64,000 bases of DNA from Woeseiaceae bacterium (GTDB lineage: Bacteria > Pseudomonadota > Gammaproteobacteria > Steroidobacterales > Woeseiaceae): positions 1 through 64,000 of the forward strand of contig JASJCQ010000024.1 in assembly GCA_030065915.1 (NCBI GenBank), read 5' to 3'. The translations under genes and the position numbers were made by a program. Of the stretch, positions 23,176-31,875 are shown one piece after another; the stretch's first letter is position 1, and every line of letters starts with the position of its first letter. The notes beneath the pieces are model-generated. The model searched no databases, had not been told where the DNA came from, and was given only the letters and a program-made list of their open reading frames with translations.

Positions 23176-25545
23176 TCACTCCCGGGTTTTCAACACCTCG
23201 ATTAGATCCAGGTGATCGAGGCGATGGCGTACGATCAGTGCCGCGATCACTGTGGCCGCCAGCGCGATCACGACGGACAGCCCATAGGTCGACGGCTCGA
23301 TTTTCAATGGAATTCGAAACAGCTCCGTATTGAACGAAGCCGCCATGAGTTCAGACAGTGCGCGGCCGAGCAGGCAACCGACCGGCAGCGCGAGAACGAT
23401 GAGCAGCCCTGTTTCGCCGAGCAAGATGTAGGAGATCTCGCCGCGGCTGAACCCGAGAACTCGCAGCGTCGCGAGTTCGCGGCCGCGCTCGGAGAGTGCG
23501 ATGCGTGCGCTGTTGTAGGCCACACCGATACCGAGCGCACACGCCAGCGTCGAGAACATCGTGATAAAGACCATCAGATGCTCGACGATCGTGCTGTAAA
23601 AGGAATCGATCGCCGCCCGACGCAGCATTACCGCTGAGATCATCGGCAGCTCTTTCAGCCTTGCGTAAAACGCGGCTTCGTAGCGGCTATCGAGCAAGAG
23701 ATTGACGTACTCGGCGCTGGGGCGTTCTTTCAGCAAGCGATTCAGCGCATCGACGTTTACGAATGCGGGCGTGCCGATGTAGGTTTCGATGAGTCCTACG
23801 ACCGGCAGCCTCACTTCAGGCCGTCGTCCCTCGAAGATCTTCACCCAGACCTGGTCGCCAACCGACGCGCCGAGCTTCTCGGCCAGGACCGTGCCGAGGA
23901 CGAGGCCGTCGGCCGGAACCGGTACGACGCGTGACTTCGAATCGTCGAATATCGGTTGCAGCCAGGCGCCGGATTTCAGTCCGGTCAGGGAGCCTCGATG
24001 TGTTACGGATCCGACTGACAGGTCCGCGCTGACGATCCGCATCGGCTCTGCCGCGAGCACGCCCGGCAGATGCTCGAAGTCGTGCTTGATCGTCTCGGCC
24101 TGCGGCTCGGCGAGGCCAACGGTGACATCCTGGTGCTGTGCCTTGAAGAAATAGCTGTCTCCAAGGTAGTTCAAAGAATCGTTCCACTGCATCGCGAGGA
24201 TCAGCAGGCTGATCGAGGCTGCGACGCCAAGTGTCGTCATCGAGGATCGTTTCGGCGCGCGCATGACGTTGCGAAGGATGATGCGCGACCCCTGGTCCAT
24301 CCAGCGTGCTGCTTCTGATTCCCAGATTCGCATGCGACGGAAGACGGCGGGCGCCGGCGGTATCATGGCTTGCGCCGGTGGCAACTGCGACGCGCGCCGC
24401 ACCGCGCCTACCGATCCTAGAAGCGCAGCGGCGAGGCTCACACCGACAGCCGTTACGATCGCGCTCGTGCTCGGTCGATAGAGCAGTATCGGGAATCGGT
24501 ACAGGTCGGCGTACATCTCCGTGTTGATGCGCCCGAGCCACGTTCCGGCGAGGACGCCGATCAGGCTGCCAACGAGGACGATGCCAACCACGAACTTGCC
24601 GTAGTGGAGGCCCACCTCGTTGCTCGAGTAGCCGAAAGCTTTCATCAATCCGATCTGGCTGCGCTCCGTCGCGACGAGACGACCCAGCACCATGTTGGTC
24701 AGAAAGGCCGACACGACGAGGAAGATCGTTGGCAGGATCAGCGACGTGGTCTTCAGCTGCTCCATCTCGTTCATGACGAACCAGTTGGACAACTGGTCCT
24801 TGCGCGCAATGGAGGCGACTCCGCCGTAGGGCTCAAGGATTCGGTCGAGCCGTCGCAATACCTGTTCGACATCCGAACCTCGCTCGAGATCGAGCGAGAC
24901 GCTGTCGAAAGCGCCCTTGAGGTCGTAGGCAGCGGCCAGCGCTTCGTGCCCCATCCAGAAGATGCCGAAGCGCCGGTCATCGGGCATCAACGCGCCCGGA
25001 GCGATTGCGTACACGAACTCGGGCGACAGCGCTGTGCCGACGATCGTGAGCTCACGTCGATGGCCGTTGATGACGGCGATGATCTGCTGACCGATCGCGA
25101 GCCGGTGCTCCTCTGCGAAGGGCTCGTTGATGACGACCTCATAGTCGGCAGCGGCATCCGGCAGGCGGCCGCTGCGGAGTGCCAACTGGTTCAGAATCGG
25201 CTGTCGTCCCGCGGGAATGGAGACGAACTGGCCCATCACGGGTTCGGCGACACCGTCGAGATCGATCGTCGCGAAGCGCGACACACGAAGCTGCACCGTG
25301 CGCACCCCGGGTATGGCTGCGATGCGTGACTCGACGCTCTCCGGCGCCCGCGTGGCCCAGGCGAAGACTTCGCCGAAGCGGTAGCGCTCGTAATAGGCGT
25401 CCGTCGTATCCTCCAGCGCCTCCAGCGTCGACAGCGACATGATCAGTGCGGCAATGCCCGCCGCGATCACCATGCCTATAGCGAGCACCTGCCCGCGCAG
25501 GTGCCATAGATCGCGAAGTACTTTTCGGTCCAATGCGCGCATCAC
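23176..25545 (-). CDS. FtsX-family ABC permease (DevC/MacB-like, long form)
   Basis: 789 residues. The first helix ([19 protein letters not shown], about 20-38) is followed by a periplasmic domain and a three-helix bundle near 265-385 ([21 protein letters not shown]). A second helix near 435 precedes another periplasmic domain, and final helices lie around 660-775. [17 protein letters not shown] and [17 protein letters not shown] are the two coupling helices, so one chain carries two FtsX units. It overlaps the ATPase gene by 4 bases and works with the adaptor downstream as a tripartite exporter. Substrate unknown; glycolipids or hydrophobic compounds are exported by relatives. Confidence 0.88.
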   Translation of the reverse strand: MMRALDRKVLRDLWHLRGQVLAIGMVIAAGIAALIMSLSTLEALEDTTDAYYERYRFGEVFAWATRAPESVESRIAAIPGVRTVQLRVSRFATIDLDGVAEPVMGQFVSIPAGRQPILNQLALRSGRLPDAAADYEVVINEPFAEEHRLAIGQQIIAVINGHRRELTIVGTALSPEFVYAIAPGALMPDDRRFGIFWMGHEALAAAYDLKGAFDSVSLDLERGSDVEQVLRRLDRILEPYGGVASIARKDQLSNWFVMNEMEQLKTTSLILPTIFLVVSAFLTNMVLGRLVATERSQIGLMKAFGYSSNEVGLHYGKFVVGIVLVGSLIGVLAGTWLGRINTEMYADLYRFPILLYRPSTSAIVTAVGVSLAAALLGSVGAVRRASQLPPAQAMIPPAPAVFRRMRIWESEAARWMDQGSRIILRNVMRAPKRSSMTTLGVAASISLLILAMQWNDSLNYLGDSYFFKAQHQDVTVGLAEPQAETIKHDFEHLPGVLAAEPMRIVSADLSVGSVTHRGSLTGLKSGAWLQPIFDDSKSRVVPVPADGLVLGTVLAEKLGASVGDQVWVKIFEGRRPEVRLPVVGLIETYIGTPAFVNVDALNRLLKERPSAEYVNLLLDSRYEAAFYARLKELPMISAVMLRRAAIDSFYSTIVEHLMVFITMFSTLACALGIGVAYNSARIALSERGRELATLRVLGFSRGEISYILLGETGLLIVLALPVGCLLGRALSELMAASFNTELFRIPLKIEPSTYGLSVVIALAATVIAALIVRHRLDHLDLIEVLKTRE

Positions 25546-26246
25546 CAGGCCAACTCCGCCGGCGGGCGACGCACGTCATTCTGGTCGATGCGCGCGATAA
25601 CGCCGTCGGCGACGTGCAGCACACGATCGGCCATCGAGCCAATGACCGTGTTGTGGGTGATGACGGCCGTGGTTGTCCCGAGTTCACGATTGACCTGGTC
25701 GATCGCCTCGAGCACGAGGATGCCGGTCTCGCTGTCCAGCGCGCCGGTTGGCTCGTCGCAGAGCAGTATCTCCGGCTGTTTGGCGATCGCGCGCGCTATA
25801 GCCACTCGTTGCTGTTCGCCGCCGGATAACTGTGCCGGAAAGTGATGCAATCGCTCATTCAGGCCGACAATACTGAGCGCCTCTGCCGGGTCGAGCGGCC
25901 GCTCCGCGATTTCAGTGACGAGGGCCACGTTCTCCTCGGCAGTCAGACTCGGAATCAGGTTGTAAAACTGGAACACGAACCCGACGTGGTCCCGCCTGAA
26001 CCGGGTTAGCTCGGCCTCATCGGCACCGGTGAGATAGTGGTCGCGAAACCGCACGTCGCCGGACGTCGCGGAATCCAGGCCGCCGATGATGTTCAGCAAA
26101 GTAGATTTGCCCGAGCCTGACGGGCCGAGGATGACCACCAGTTCTCCGGCGTAGAGATCAAGATCCGCACCGCGCAGCGCGTGCACTTCGACCTCACCGG
26201 TCTGGTAGACCTTGGTGACATCGCGGGCCGTCAGCGTCGCCTTCAT
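25542..26246 (-). CDS. ABC transporter ATPase (LolD/MacB/DevA-like)
   Basis: About 234 residues from ATG 26246. The frame is open a further 7 codons to 26267, but AGGTG lies 4 bases before the later ATG and [15 protein letters not shown] is the normal family opening. Walker A is GPSGSGKS (about 41-48), the signature is LSGGEQQRV and Walker B is [12 protein letters not shown]. First gene of the leftward DevBCA-like operon. The 293 bases upstream (26247-26539) form a divergent promoter region toward the GerW-like gene and hold only a small hairpin (CCCGT/ACGGG near 26463-26480). Confidence 0.9.
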   Translation of the reverse strand: MKATLTARDVTKVYQTGEVEVHALRGADLDLYAGELVVILGPSGSGKSTLLNIIGGLDSATSGDVRFRDHYLTGADEAELTRFRRDHVGFVFQFYNLIPSLTAEENVALVTEIAERPLDPAEALSIVGLNERLHHFPAQLSGGEQQRVAIARAIAKQPEILLCDEPTGALDSETGILVLEAIDQVNRELGTTTAVITHNTVIGSMADRVLHVADGVIARIDQNDVRRPPAELAW

Positions 26247-26539
26247 AGCACACCTCATCAGATCCATGACAGATTCAACTGCATGTCGCGCCGCGCCTCA
26301 ATCCGCATTAGCCGCTGTAGCGTTTCGGTGTTTTTGGATACGGAAGGATCGGTCCTCGATCGACGTGTGACGCCCGGGGACCAGACCCGGCAGTGTCGTC
26401 CATGACTGGCTCCGATGAACCAGGTCGCGGCAATCATCCGCTGTTGCTCGGCGCGCGGGAAGCCCGTATAGACAACGGGCGCTCGTATTGCTACTTGAAG
26501 TAGTGCGGCCGCAAAGGGCGGGCGCAGGAGGTTAAAGAC

Positions 26540-26917
26540 ATGCCAGGCATCGAAGCACTGTTTGAAAAGACGGTCGGTGAGATCGAAACGATGCTCAACT
26601 CGCGAACGGTCGTTGGCGAGCCGATCAAGATCGACAACCACACATTGATTCCGCTGGTGAACGTCGGCTTTGGCGTCGGGGTCGGAAGTGGCGAAGGCAC
26701 GGAACCGAACAAAGGCAGCGGCCACGGTGGCGGCACGGGCGGCGGTGGCGGTGTCAAACCGGTAGCTGTCGTCATCGTTGACGACGATGGCGTCCGCATC
26801 GAGTCGATCAAGTCGGGAACGGCGTCCGTCATGGAGCGTCTCGCGGAAACGGTCGGCAAGGCAGCATCGGCCAAGAAAGAAGCAGCCTCGGCCAAGCGGG
26901 AAGCGGCCACGACCTGA
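26540..26917 (+). CDS. GerW/YtfJ-family protein
   Basis: 125 residues from ATG 26540 after a strong AGGAGG (26526-26531). It opens with IEALFEKTVGEIETMLNSRTVVGEPI, then TLIPLVNVGFGVGVGSG (about 35-51), a Gly-rich linker (GGGTGGGGG), the strand pair PVAVVIVDDDGVRI and a Lys/Ala tail. This is the whole of the small GerW family, best known from Bacillus spores (YtfJ) but also found in bacteria that do not sporulate. The next gene, 15 bases on, matches DUF2953, the YtfI partner. Function in Gram-negatives is unknown. Confidence 0.85.
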   Translation: MPGIEALFEKTVGEIETMLNSRTVVGEPIKIDNHTLIPLVNVGFGVGVGSGEGTEPNKGSGHGGGTGGGGGVKPVAVVIVDDDGVRIESIKSGTASVMERLAETVGKAASAKKEAASAKREAATT

Positions 26918-26932
26918 GCACGGCGCGCGACA

Positions 26933-27550
26933 ATGTTGACCGGTCTGCTGGTGTTTTTTCTGCTGGCGGTTGCGCTGCTCGCCGTGCCGCTGACGCTCTC
27001 GTGTCAGCTGTCGTCGCGGCCGGGCCGCCCGAATTTCGTTGCTGTAGGCTGGGGATTCGGACTGGCACAGCACCGTATTCCGTTGGATCGCGACGTGGCA
27101 GACTCCACGGAATCAGAACCCGCAGAACCCGCAGAACCCGCAGAACCTGCAGAACCGGCGGAACAGAGCCCTTCCCGGAATCGTATGGATCTCGAGCGCG
27201 GTCTTGCCGTGATCCGGCAGGAAGGGCTCAGACGTCGCCTCGCAAGGTTCGTCGGCGATTTGTGGCGTGCTGTCGACAAAGACGACGTCGAAGTCGATTT
27301 GCGTATTGGCCTCGGCGATCCCGCCGACACCGGACAGCTCTGGGCCGTTGTCGGACCTGTCGCCGGCGTGCTTCAGGGTGCCCGAAGCGCCCGCGTGGCC
27401 GTCGTTCCGGACTTCGTCGATGCCGCGCTCGACTTTGACGGTCGTGGCAGGTTCCGTTTGATTCCCCTGCAGGTTCTATACCTGTTTGTCGCCCTGTTGC
27501 TATCGGCGCCGGTGTGGCGTGCGGTCTGGGCGATGACGCGGCCGGCATAG
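26933..27550 (+). CDS. DUF2953 (YtfI-like) membrane protein
   Basis: 205 residues. An N-terminal membrane helix (LLVFFLLAVALLAVPLTL) is followed by a beta-rich stretch and a Glu-Pro-Ala repeat linker (residues 62-76). The DUF2953-like core comes next (VEVDLRIGLGDPADTGQLWAVVGPVAG..., about 121-148), which has the D-P-x-x-T-G turn of the family, and then a C-terminal helix (VLYLFVALLLSAPVWRAVWAM). Paired with the GerW-like gene as ytfI-ytfJ are paired in Bacillus. Role unknown, probably in the envelope. Confidence 0.75.
   Translation: MLTGLLVFFLLAVALLAVPLTLSCQLSSRPGRPNFVAVGWGFGLAQHRIPLDRDVADSTESEPAEPAEPAEPAEPAEQSPSRNRMDLERGLAVIRQEGLRRRLARFVGDLWRAVDKDDVEVDLRIGLGDPADTGQLWAVVGPVAGVLQGARSARVAVVPDFVDAALDFDGRGRFRLIPLQVLYLFVALLLSAPVWRAVWAMTRPA
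27116..27160 (+). repeat. Five 9-base tandem repeats encoding (Glu-Pro-Ala)5
   Basis: Unit GAACCCGCA, three exact copies followed by GAACCTGCA and GAACCGGCG, all in frame within the DUF2953-like gene. Such in-frame units change copy number by slippage without breaking the protein, so the linker length probably varies among strains. Confidence 0.9.
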
Positions 27551-27553
27551 ATC

Positions 27554-27751
27554 ATGGAGCGGCTGCGACTTCGCGAACTGCATCGGGACGCTCATCGTTC
27601 AATCCACGTCGTAGAGTCCGTTTACGTTGACGGCGGGCACTCGCACGATACGTGCAGGGTGTTCGTTAGGCTGCAACCGGTTGCGCTCATCGTTCGCGAC
27701 GACAGGGTACGGGTGTTCGATTTGAACGCCCCGGACCAAGTGTCTCCATAG
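27554..27751 (+). CDS. Small hypothetical protein
   Basis: 65 residues, starting 3 bases after the DUF2953-like stop, so co-translation is plausible. The sequence has a protein-like alternation (SIHVVESVYVDGGHSHDTCRVFVRLQPVALIVRDDRVRVFDL, residues 16-57) with no membrane segment or known motif. The evidence is only position and residue pattern. It could be a chance frame, although the antisense frames here look worse. Confidence 0.4.
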   Translation: MERLRLRELHRDAHRSIHVVESVYVDGGHSHDTCRVFVRLQPVALIVRDDRVRVFDLNAPDQVSP

Positions 27752-27828
27752 CGATAGTGCTGACGAAGGGCCTTTGCAGCTCGTATCCAGCCAGGTAAGG
27801 GAGAACCCAGCCGCTCGAGAAAGAGTAT

Positions 27829-28479
27829 CTAGCTGGTGTGCGACGTGTTCTTATCAAAAAATTCACCGTTGTGCCCCAGAGAAAGAGACCGATACGAATC
27901 AAGACCGCCAAGAGCCGATCCGACCGGAATGAAGTTCCAACCCAGAGTCTCGCAAGCGGTTTGATCCCATGCACCGTCTCCGAAGTAAGTTACGGAGCGC
28001 ACGCCGTCGCCCGCTTGCCGAAGCGCAAATTGCATGATCTCGACCCGGGAGTGCGATTCATCGCTCGTCACCAGAGGAATACCTGAGACATCGAACCCGG
28101 CGCTGGCGAGCTTCAAAAGCGCCGATTCCCGCCACCCGCCTGTGGCGAGAGCTGTGAACACTTCGTCCGACGCGCGGAGCGACCGAAGGAACTGGCTCGC
28201 GCCCGAAACTTCCTGGAACGGCCCGACGGCCTTCGTGTGTCGTCTCAGGCGGTCGACGAATTCGCGCTTGATGGCATTCAGGACACCATCGTCCGCCGGG
28301 TGTCCGTTGTCAGCCAGAACCTCAAGCAGGATGCCGGTGTCCGTGACGTGCTCGTAATCGACCAGCCGGCGAAATCTGACTGGCCCCAGCACCCCTCGGA
28401 TAGCATCGAAATACAGGTCGGCATCGACAGACGCAGAGTCGAGTAGCGTTCCATCAATATCGAAGATGACTGCGTGCAT
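27829..28479 (-). CDS. HAD-superfamily hydrolase (phosphatase)
   Basis: 216 residues. Motif I is FDIDGTLLDS with the nucleophile Asp7 and acid/base Asp9. A cap domain follows (about 17-90), then motif II at ALATGG (Thr), Lys in the next helix, and motif III/IV as TYFGDGAWDQTAC. The D-G-T and GDGxxD patterns place it among the PGP/beta-phosphoglucomutase-like HAD enzymes, which dephosphorylate small metabolites. The substrate cannot be told. It stands alone, reading leftward. Confidence 0.85.
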   Translation of the reverse strand: MHAVIFDIDGTLLDSASVDADLYFDAIRGVLGPVRFRRLVDYEHVTDTGILLEVLADNGHPADDGVLNAIKREFVDRLRRHTKAVGPFQEVSGASQFLRSLRASDEVFTALATGGWRESALLKLASAGFDVSGIPLVTSDESHSRVEIMQFALRQAGDGVRSVTYFGDGAWDQTACETLGWNFIPVGSALGGLDSYRSLSLGHNGEFFDKNTSHTS

Positions 28480-28513
28480 CGCGCGTCAAGCGATTTGCCT
28501 GCCAATACCGCAA

Positions 28514-28999
28514 TCAGATCTTTCGCAGAACCAGCTGTCCGGTGCCCGGCGCGCCGAGCAATTCGGTGAAGCCCGTCATCGTTGCATCGATCGACGTGCC
28601 GGACTCATCCAGCGACCCGATGATGGAGCCGAAGTGAGACTTCTGCTGCTCGTCACCGCGGTACTCGATCTTCATGAACTGGCCGTGGTGGAAACCGCCC
28701 GTCAGGACCTCCACGTCAATGACGTACTTGTTCCCGTCCTGCTCGGTCTCGAGCTTACCGTAGCCGCTGAGCTGTCGCATTGCGGCCTCGAGATCCAGCT
28801 TGACCTTGTAGACGATCGTGTCTCCGTCCTGCCCGGTCTTCGTGCTTTCGCCCTGCCACGTGCCGGACAGCTGCCGCTGCCTGCCAGCCATCGGATTGTA
28901 ATCCGCGATTTTCTCCGCGCCGCTCTTGATTGACACGAAAAAGTACGTGGCGGCGGCGCTCGCTACGCTGGCCATCAAGACCAGGCCAATGTTGTCCAT
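28514..28999 (-). CDS. Single-pass membrane-anchored protein, unrecognised
   Basis: 161 residues from ATG 28999, preceded by GAGGGGG; the open frame continues 42 codons further but without a better ribosome site. The N-terminal helix IGLVLMASVASAAATYFFV (about 4-22) acts as signal-anchor. A soluble domain starts at LSGTWQGESTKTGQDG and proceeds through beta strands (YKVKLDLEA, FMKIEYRGD) to GTGQLVLRKI, a lipocalin-like pattern of strands. Not recognised. No operon partner; peptide deformylase is divergent 178 bases away. Confidence 0.6.
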   Translation of the reverse strand: MDNIGLVLMASVASAAATYFFVSIKSGAEKIADYNPMAGRQRQLSGTWQGESTKTGQDGDTIVYKVKLDLEAAMRQLSGYGKLETEQDGNKYVIDVEVLTGGFHHGQFMKIEYRGDEQQKSHFGSIIGSLDESGTSIDATMTGFTELLGAPGTGQLVLRKI

Positions 29000-29177
29000 A
29001 ACAACCCCCTCAATTCGCTGTTTTGCCCGTTTACTATGCGTGTAAAGCGAAGTGGCTTCCAGTCGTGACGTAAGGCATTGAAATTGCGGCCGTGACGCTC
29101 GCGTTCGGCCGTCTCTACTCTGCACGGTCGACTCCGGTTATAGTCGTCGCCCTGCAAAGCGTTTTGGGGATAGTCGC

Positions 29178-29723
29178 GTGGCGGTAAGACAGATTCTGAG
29201 GATTGGTGATCCAAGGCTCCGCGAAGTGTCGAAGCCCGTCGAGGATTTCGGTACGCGAGAACTCGATGCACTGATCAAAGACATGTTCGACACGATGGCG
29301 GCCGCGGATGGGGCAGGACTCGCGGCGCCACAGATCGGTGTGCAGCTGCGGATCATGATTTTCGGCATCGAGTCGAACCCGCGCTATCCCGACGCCGAGG
29401 CCGTACCCACGACGGTGCTGATCAACCCCGAATTCACGGTGCGCGACGACTCTATTGTCAGCGGCTGGGAGGGCTGCTTGTCCGTGCCGGGCATGCGCGG
29501 TTACGTACCGCGCTATCGTGCTGTTACCTACTCGGGCTATGACCAGGAGGGCAAGCCGGTCGCGCGCGAAGCGGAAGGGTTTCACGCGGTCGTGTTCCAG
29601 CATGAATACGATCACCTCGACGGCGTGCTGTACCCGGACCGGATCGTCGAACGCGACAAGTTCGGCTTCGAAGAAGAGTTGATGGCGGCAGCAATGCAGG
29701 CGGAGGAGCGGGCCAGTGCTTGA
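29178..29723 (+). CDS. def: Peptide deformylase
   Basis: 181 residues from GTG 29178. All three family motifs are intact: [10 protein letters not shown] (45-54), EGCLSVPG (98-105, Cys100 as metal ligand) and QHEYDHLDG (141-149, His142, His146 ligands and catalytic Glu143). It removes the formyl group from nascent proteins. It is not beside fmt as the housekeeping def usually is, so it may be a second copy; variants with substituted motifs act elsewhere, but none is substituted here. The stop overlaps the next SDR gene by 8 bases. Confidence 0.93.
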   Translation: MAVRQILRIGDPRLREVSKPVEDFGTRELDALIKDMFDTMAAADGAGLAAPQIGVQLRIMIFGIESNPRYPDAEAVPTTVLINPEFTVRDDSIVSGWEGCLSVPGMRGYVPRYRAVTYSGYDQEGKPVAREAEGFHAVVFQHEYDHLDGVLYPDRIVERDKFGFEEELMAAAMQAEERASA

Positions 29724-30564
29724 CGACATCAAGACCGCCGTCGTTACCGGCGGCGGCCACGGCATCGGGCGTGCGATTAGCCGACGCCTGGCGAAGGAGA
29801 ACATTCACGTCGTCGTCGCAGACCTGGACCAGGCCGCCGCGGAGCGCGTCGCCGTTGAAATCGGTGGCAGCGCATTCAGCGTCGACGTCGGCGAGGAGGC
29901 CGACATCCGCGCGCTCATCGACGAGGTCGAGACCGGCATCGCGCCGATCGACCTGTTCGTGTCGAACGCCGGCGTCGGTCATGGCGACGGCGACTCGGGC
30001 GCGGCATCGGCCGAAGGCGGTATGGTGCCGGTAGACGATCGCTGGGACGCCTGCTGGAAAATCAACGTCATGGCGCATGTCTACGCGGCACGCCACCTTG
30101 TCCCACTGATGAAGGAACGCGGCGGAGGCTACCTCGTCAATATCGCATCCGCTGCCGGTCTGTTGAGCCAGATCGGCGATGCGGCATACTCCGCGACGAA
30201 ACACGCGGCCGTCGGTTTCGCCGAGTCATTGGCGATTACTCACGCGGACGACGGCATCAAGGTCTCGGTCGTCTGCCCACAGGCGGTGGCGACGCGCATG
30301 ATCGGCATCGAGGATGACTCCAAAGACTTTAGTGGCGGGTTCGGCGGCAACGACGTCGATGGCATCCTGTCTGCTGACGAGGTTGCGGACATTATCGCGG
30401 ATGGCATTGAGGCAGGTCGTTTCCTGATCCTGACTCACCCGACCGTAACGACCTATGTCGAACGCAAGGCAGCCGATCGCGATCGCTGGATCGACGGTAT
30501 GCGTCGCTTCCGGCAGAAACTCATCGAGACGAACAGCGCCGACGATAGCGGCAACAAGGCGTAA
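29716..30564 (+). CDS. Short-chain dehydrogenase/reductase
   Basis: 282 residues from GTG 29716. The cofactor loop is TGGGHGIG (11-18), Asp36 in VADLD suggests NAD(H), the active-site Tyr158/Lys162 lie in YSATK, and the N-A-G block is VSNAGVG. Other parts of the SDR core are regular in length; the C-terminal 45 residues add a helix. Its start overlaps the def stop by 8 bases and it precedes another SDR by 12 bases, suggesting one transcript. Substrate unknown, probably a 3-hydroxy compound or alcohol. Confidence 0.9.
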   Translation: MLDDIKTAVVTGGGHGIGRAISRRLAKENIHVVVADLDQAAAERVAVEIGGSAFSVDVGEEADIRALIDEVETGIAPIDLFVSNAGVGHGDGDSGAASAEGGMVPVDDRWDACWKINVMAHVYAARHLVPLMKERGGGYLVNIASAAGLLSQIGDAAYSATKHAAVGFAESLAITHADDGIKVSVVCPQAVATRMIGIEDDSKDFSGGFGGNDVDGILSADEVADIIADGIEAGRFLILTHPTVTTYVERKAADRDRWIDGMRRFRQKLIETNSADDSGNKA

Positions 30565-30576
30565 AGGAGCACAATA

Positions 30577-31329
30577 ATGAAAACGGATCTGTCGGGCAAG
30601 GTTGCGCTCGTAAATGGCGGCTCAAGGGGTATTGGCGAGGCGATCGCACACGGACTGGCCGATTGCGGCGCGACCGTCGTCCTGAGCAGCCGCAAGATCG
30701 AGGGTGTGCAGGGCGTCGCCGACGACATCATTGCGAAGGGCGGCAAGGCTGTAGCTAAGGTCTGTCATGCGGGTCACCTCGACCAGGTGCAGGCGCTGAT
30801 CAACGAGATTGGTGAAGAGTTTGGCAGGCTCGATATCGTCATCAATAATGCGGCGACGAGTCCCTACTATGGCCCCGCGATCGACAACCCGCCCGAGGCA
30901 TTCGACAAATCGGTCGACGTAAATCTCAAGGGTCCTTATTACATGATGGCCTATGCCGTCCCGCTGATGATCAAAAACGGTGGCGGCCGCATCGTCAACG
31001 TCGCATCGATCGCGGCGCTGGCGTCTTTGCCGGGGCAGGCTGTCTATTCGATGACCAAGGCCGGGCTCGTGAGCCTGACGAAGTCTTTCGCGAAGGAGTA
31101 CGGCCATGCCGGCGTCCGCGTCAATGCGATCCTGCCGGGCGTCGTCGAGACGAAGTTCGCCGAAGCGCTGACGACGGATCCGAGAATCCAGAAGTGGATG
31201 GCGAAGATACCGGCGGGTCGTGCAGGGCAGCCGGAGGACATGGTGGCCGGTGTGCTGTTCCTCGTCTCTGACGAGTCGGCCTACACGACGGGTACCGCCC
31301 TGGTGATGGACGGAGGTGCGATGTTGTAG
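30577..31329 (+). CDS. Short-chain dehydrogenase/reductase, FabG-like
   Basis: 250 residues. NGGSRGIG (13-20) opens the cofactor site, with Ser/Arg (LSSRK) at the end of strand 2 favouring NADPH. VINNAATSP is the N-A-G block, the YSMTK catalytic pair is Tyr157/Lys161, and DESAYTTGTALVMDGGAML is a classical FabG-like end. It follows AAAGGAG and lies 12 bases after the previous SDR. It probably reduces or oxidises a carbonyl or hydroxyl in a small pathway with its neighbour and the VOC protein downstream. Confidence 0.9.
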   Translation: MKTDLSGKVALVNGGSRGIGEAIAHGLADCGATVVLSSRKIEGVQGVADDIIAKGGKAVAKVCHAGHLDQVQALINEIGEEFGRLDIVINNAATSPYYGPAIDNPPEAFDKSVDVNLKGPYYMMAYAVPLMIKNGGGRIVNVASIAALASLPGQAVYSMTKAGLVSLTKSFAKEYGHAGVRVNAILPGVVETKFAEALTTDPRIQKWMAKIPAGRAGQPEDMVAGVLFLVSDESAYTTGTALVMDGGAML

Positions 31330-31414
31330 GTTGCGTTATGCTCTGCGCCTGTGCAGAGCAGTCTGAGCAAGCGCGTGTTGTCCGACGATTCAATTTAAGA
31401 TGGGAGAGAGACAG

Positions 31415-31786
31415 ATGGAACTCGGTGCATTTTCAGTAAGCCTGGCGGTCAAGGACATCAAGGCATCGATCGCTTTTTACGAGAAGCTCGGTTTTTCGAC
31501 GATGGGAGGACAGCCTGACGAGAACTGGGCGATTCTGAAGAACGGTGACCACATCATCGGCTTATTCCAGGGCATGTTCGACAAGAACATCCTGACGTTC
31601 AATCCCGGCTGGGACCAGGACGCGAATAATCTCGACTCGTTTACCGACGTTCGCGAACTGCAGAAGAAGCTCAAAGAGCAGGGCGTTACGCTGATCCAGG
31701 AAGCCGATGAGTCAACATCCGGGCCGGCGAGCATCACGATGGAAGACCCGGACGGTAATCCGATACTGATCGACCAGCATCGGTAG
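31415..31786 (+). CDS. VOC (glyoxalase/bleomycin-resistance fold) protein
   Basis: 123 residues from ATG 31415, 8 bases after the GGGAG at 31402-31406; an upstream ATG at 31400 is in frame but lacks a site. The two beta-alpha-beta-beta-beta modules are visible ([21 protein letters not shown] and [17 protein letters not shown]). The N-terminal metal position is not a His but a Ser/Leu (SLAVKD), so the metal-binding quartet seems incomplete, and it may be a binding protein and not a lyase or dioxygenase. It lies close to two SDR genes. Confidence 0.85.
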   Translation: MELGAFSVSLAVKDIKASIAFYEKLGFSTMGGQPDENWAILKNGDHIIGLFQGMFDKNILTFNPGWDQDANNLDSFTDVRELQKKLKEQGVTLIQEADESTSGPASITMEDPDGNPILIDQHR

Positions 31787-31814
31787 CTTCGAAGCATCGG
31801 CAGAGTATTGCCAC

Positions 31815-31849
31815 AAAAAAAAGGGGATCAGCGCTTCGCGCCGATCCCC
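31815..31849 (-). terminator. Intrinsic terminator of the DUF5666 gene
   Basis: On the minus strand a GGGGATC/GATCCCC stem (arms 31843-31849 and 31823-31829), extended by an inner GCGC/GCGC stem, is followed by eight T (the A-run 31815-31822 on the + strand). It ends the leftward gene finishing at 31876. Confidence 0.85.
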
Positions 31850-31875
31850 CGCCAAAGGCTGGTTGAAGCTCGGGA

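Noticed and set aside
26181-26405. 74-codon plus-strand frame in the divergent gap
   Set aside because: It begins within the ATPase gene on the other strand and shows no motif or ribosome site.
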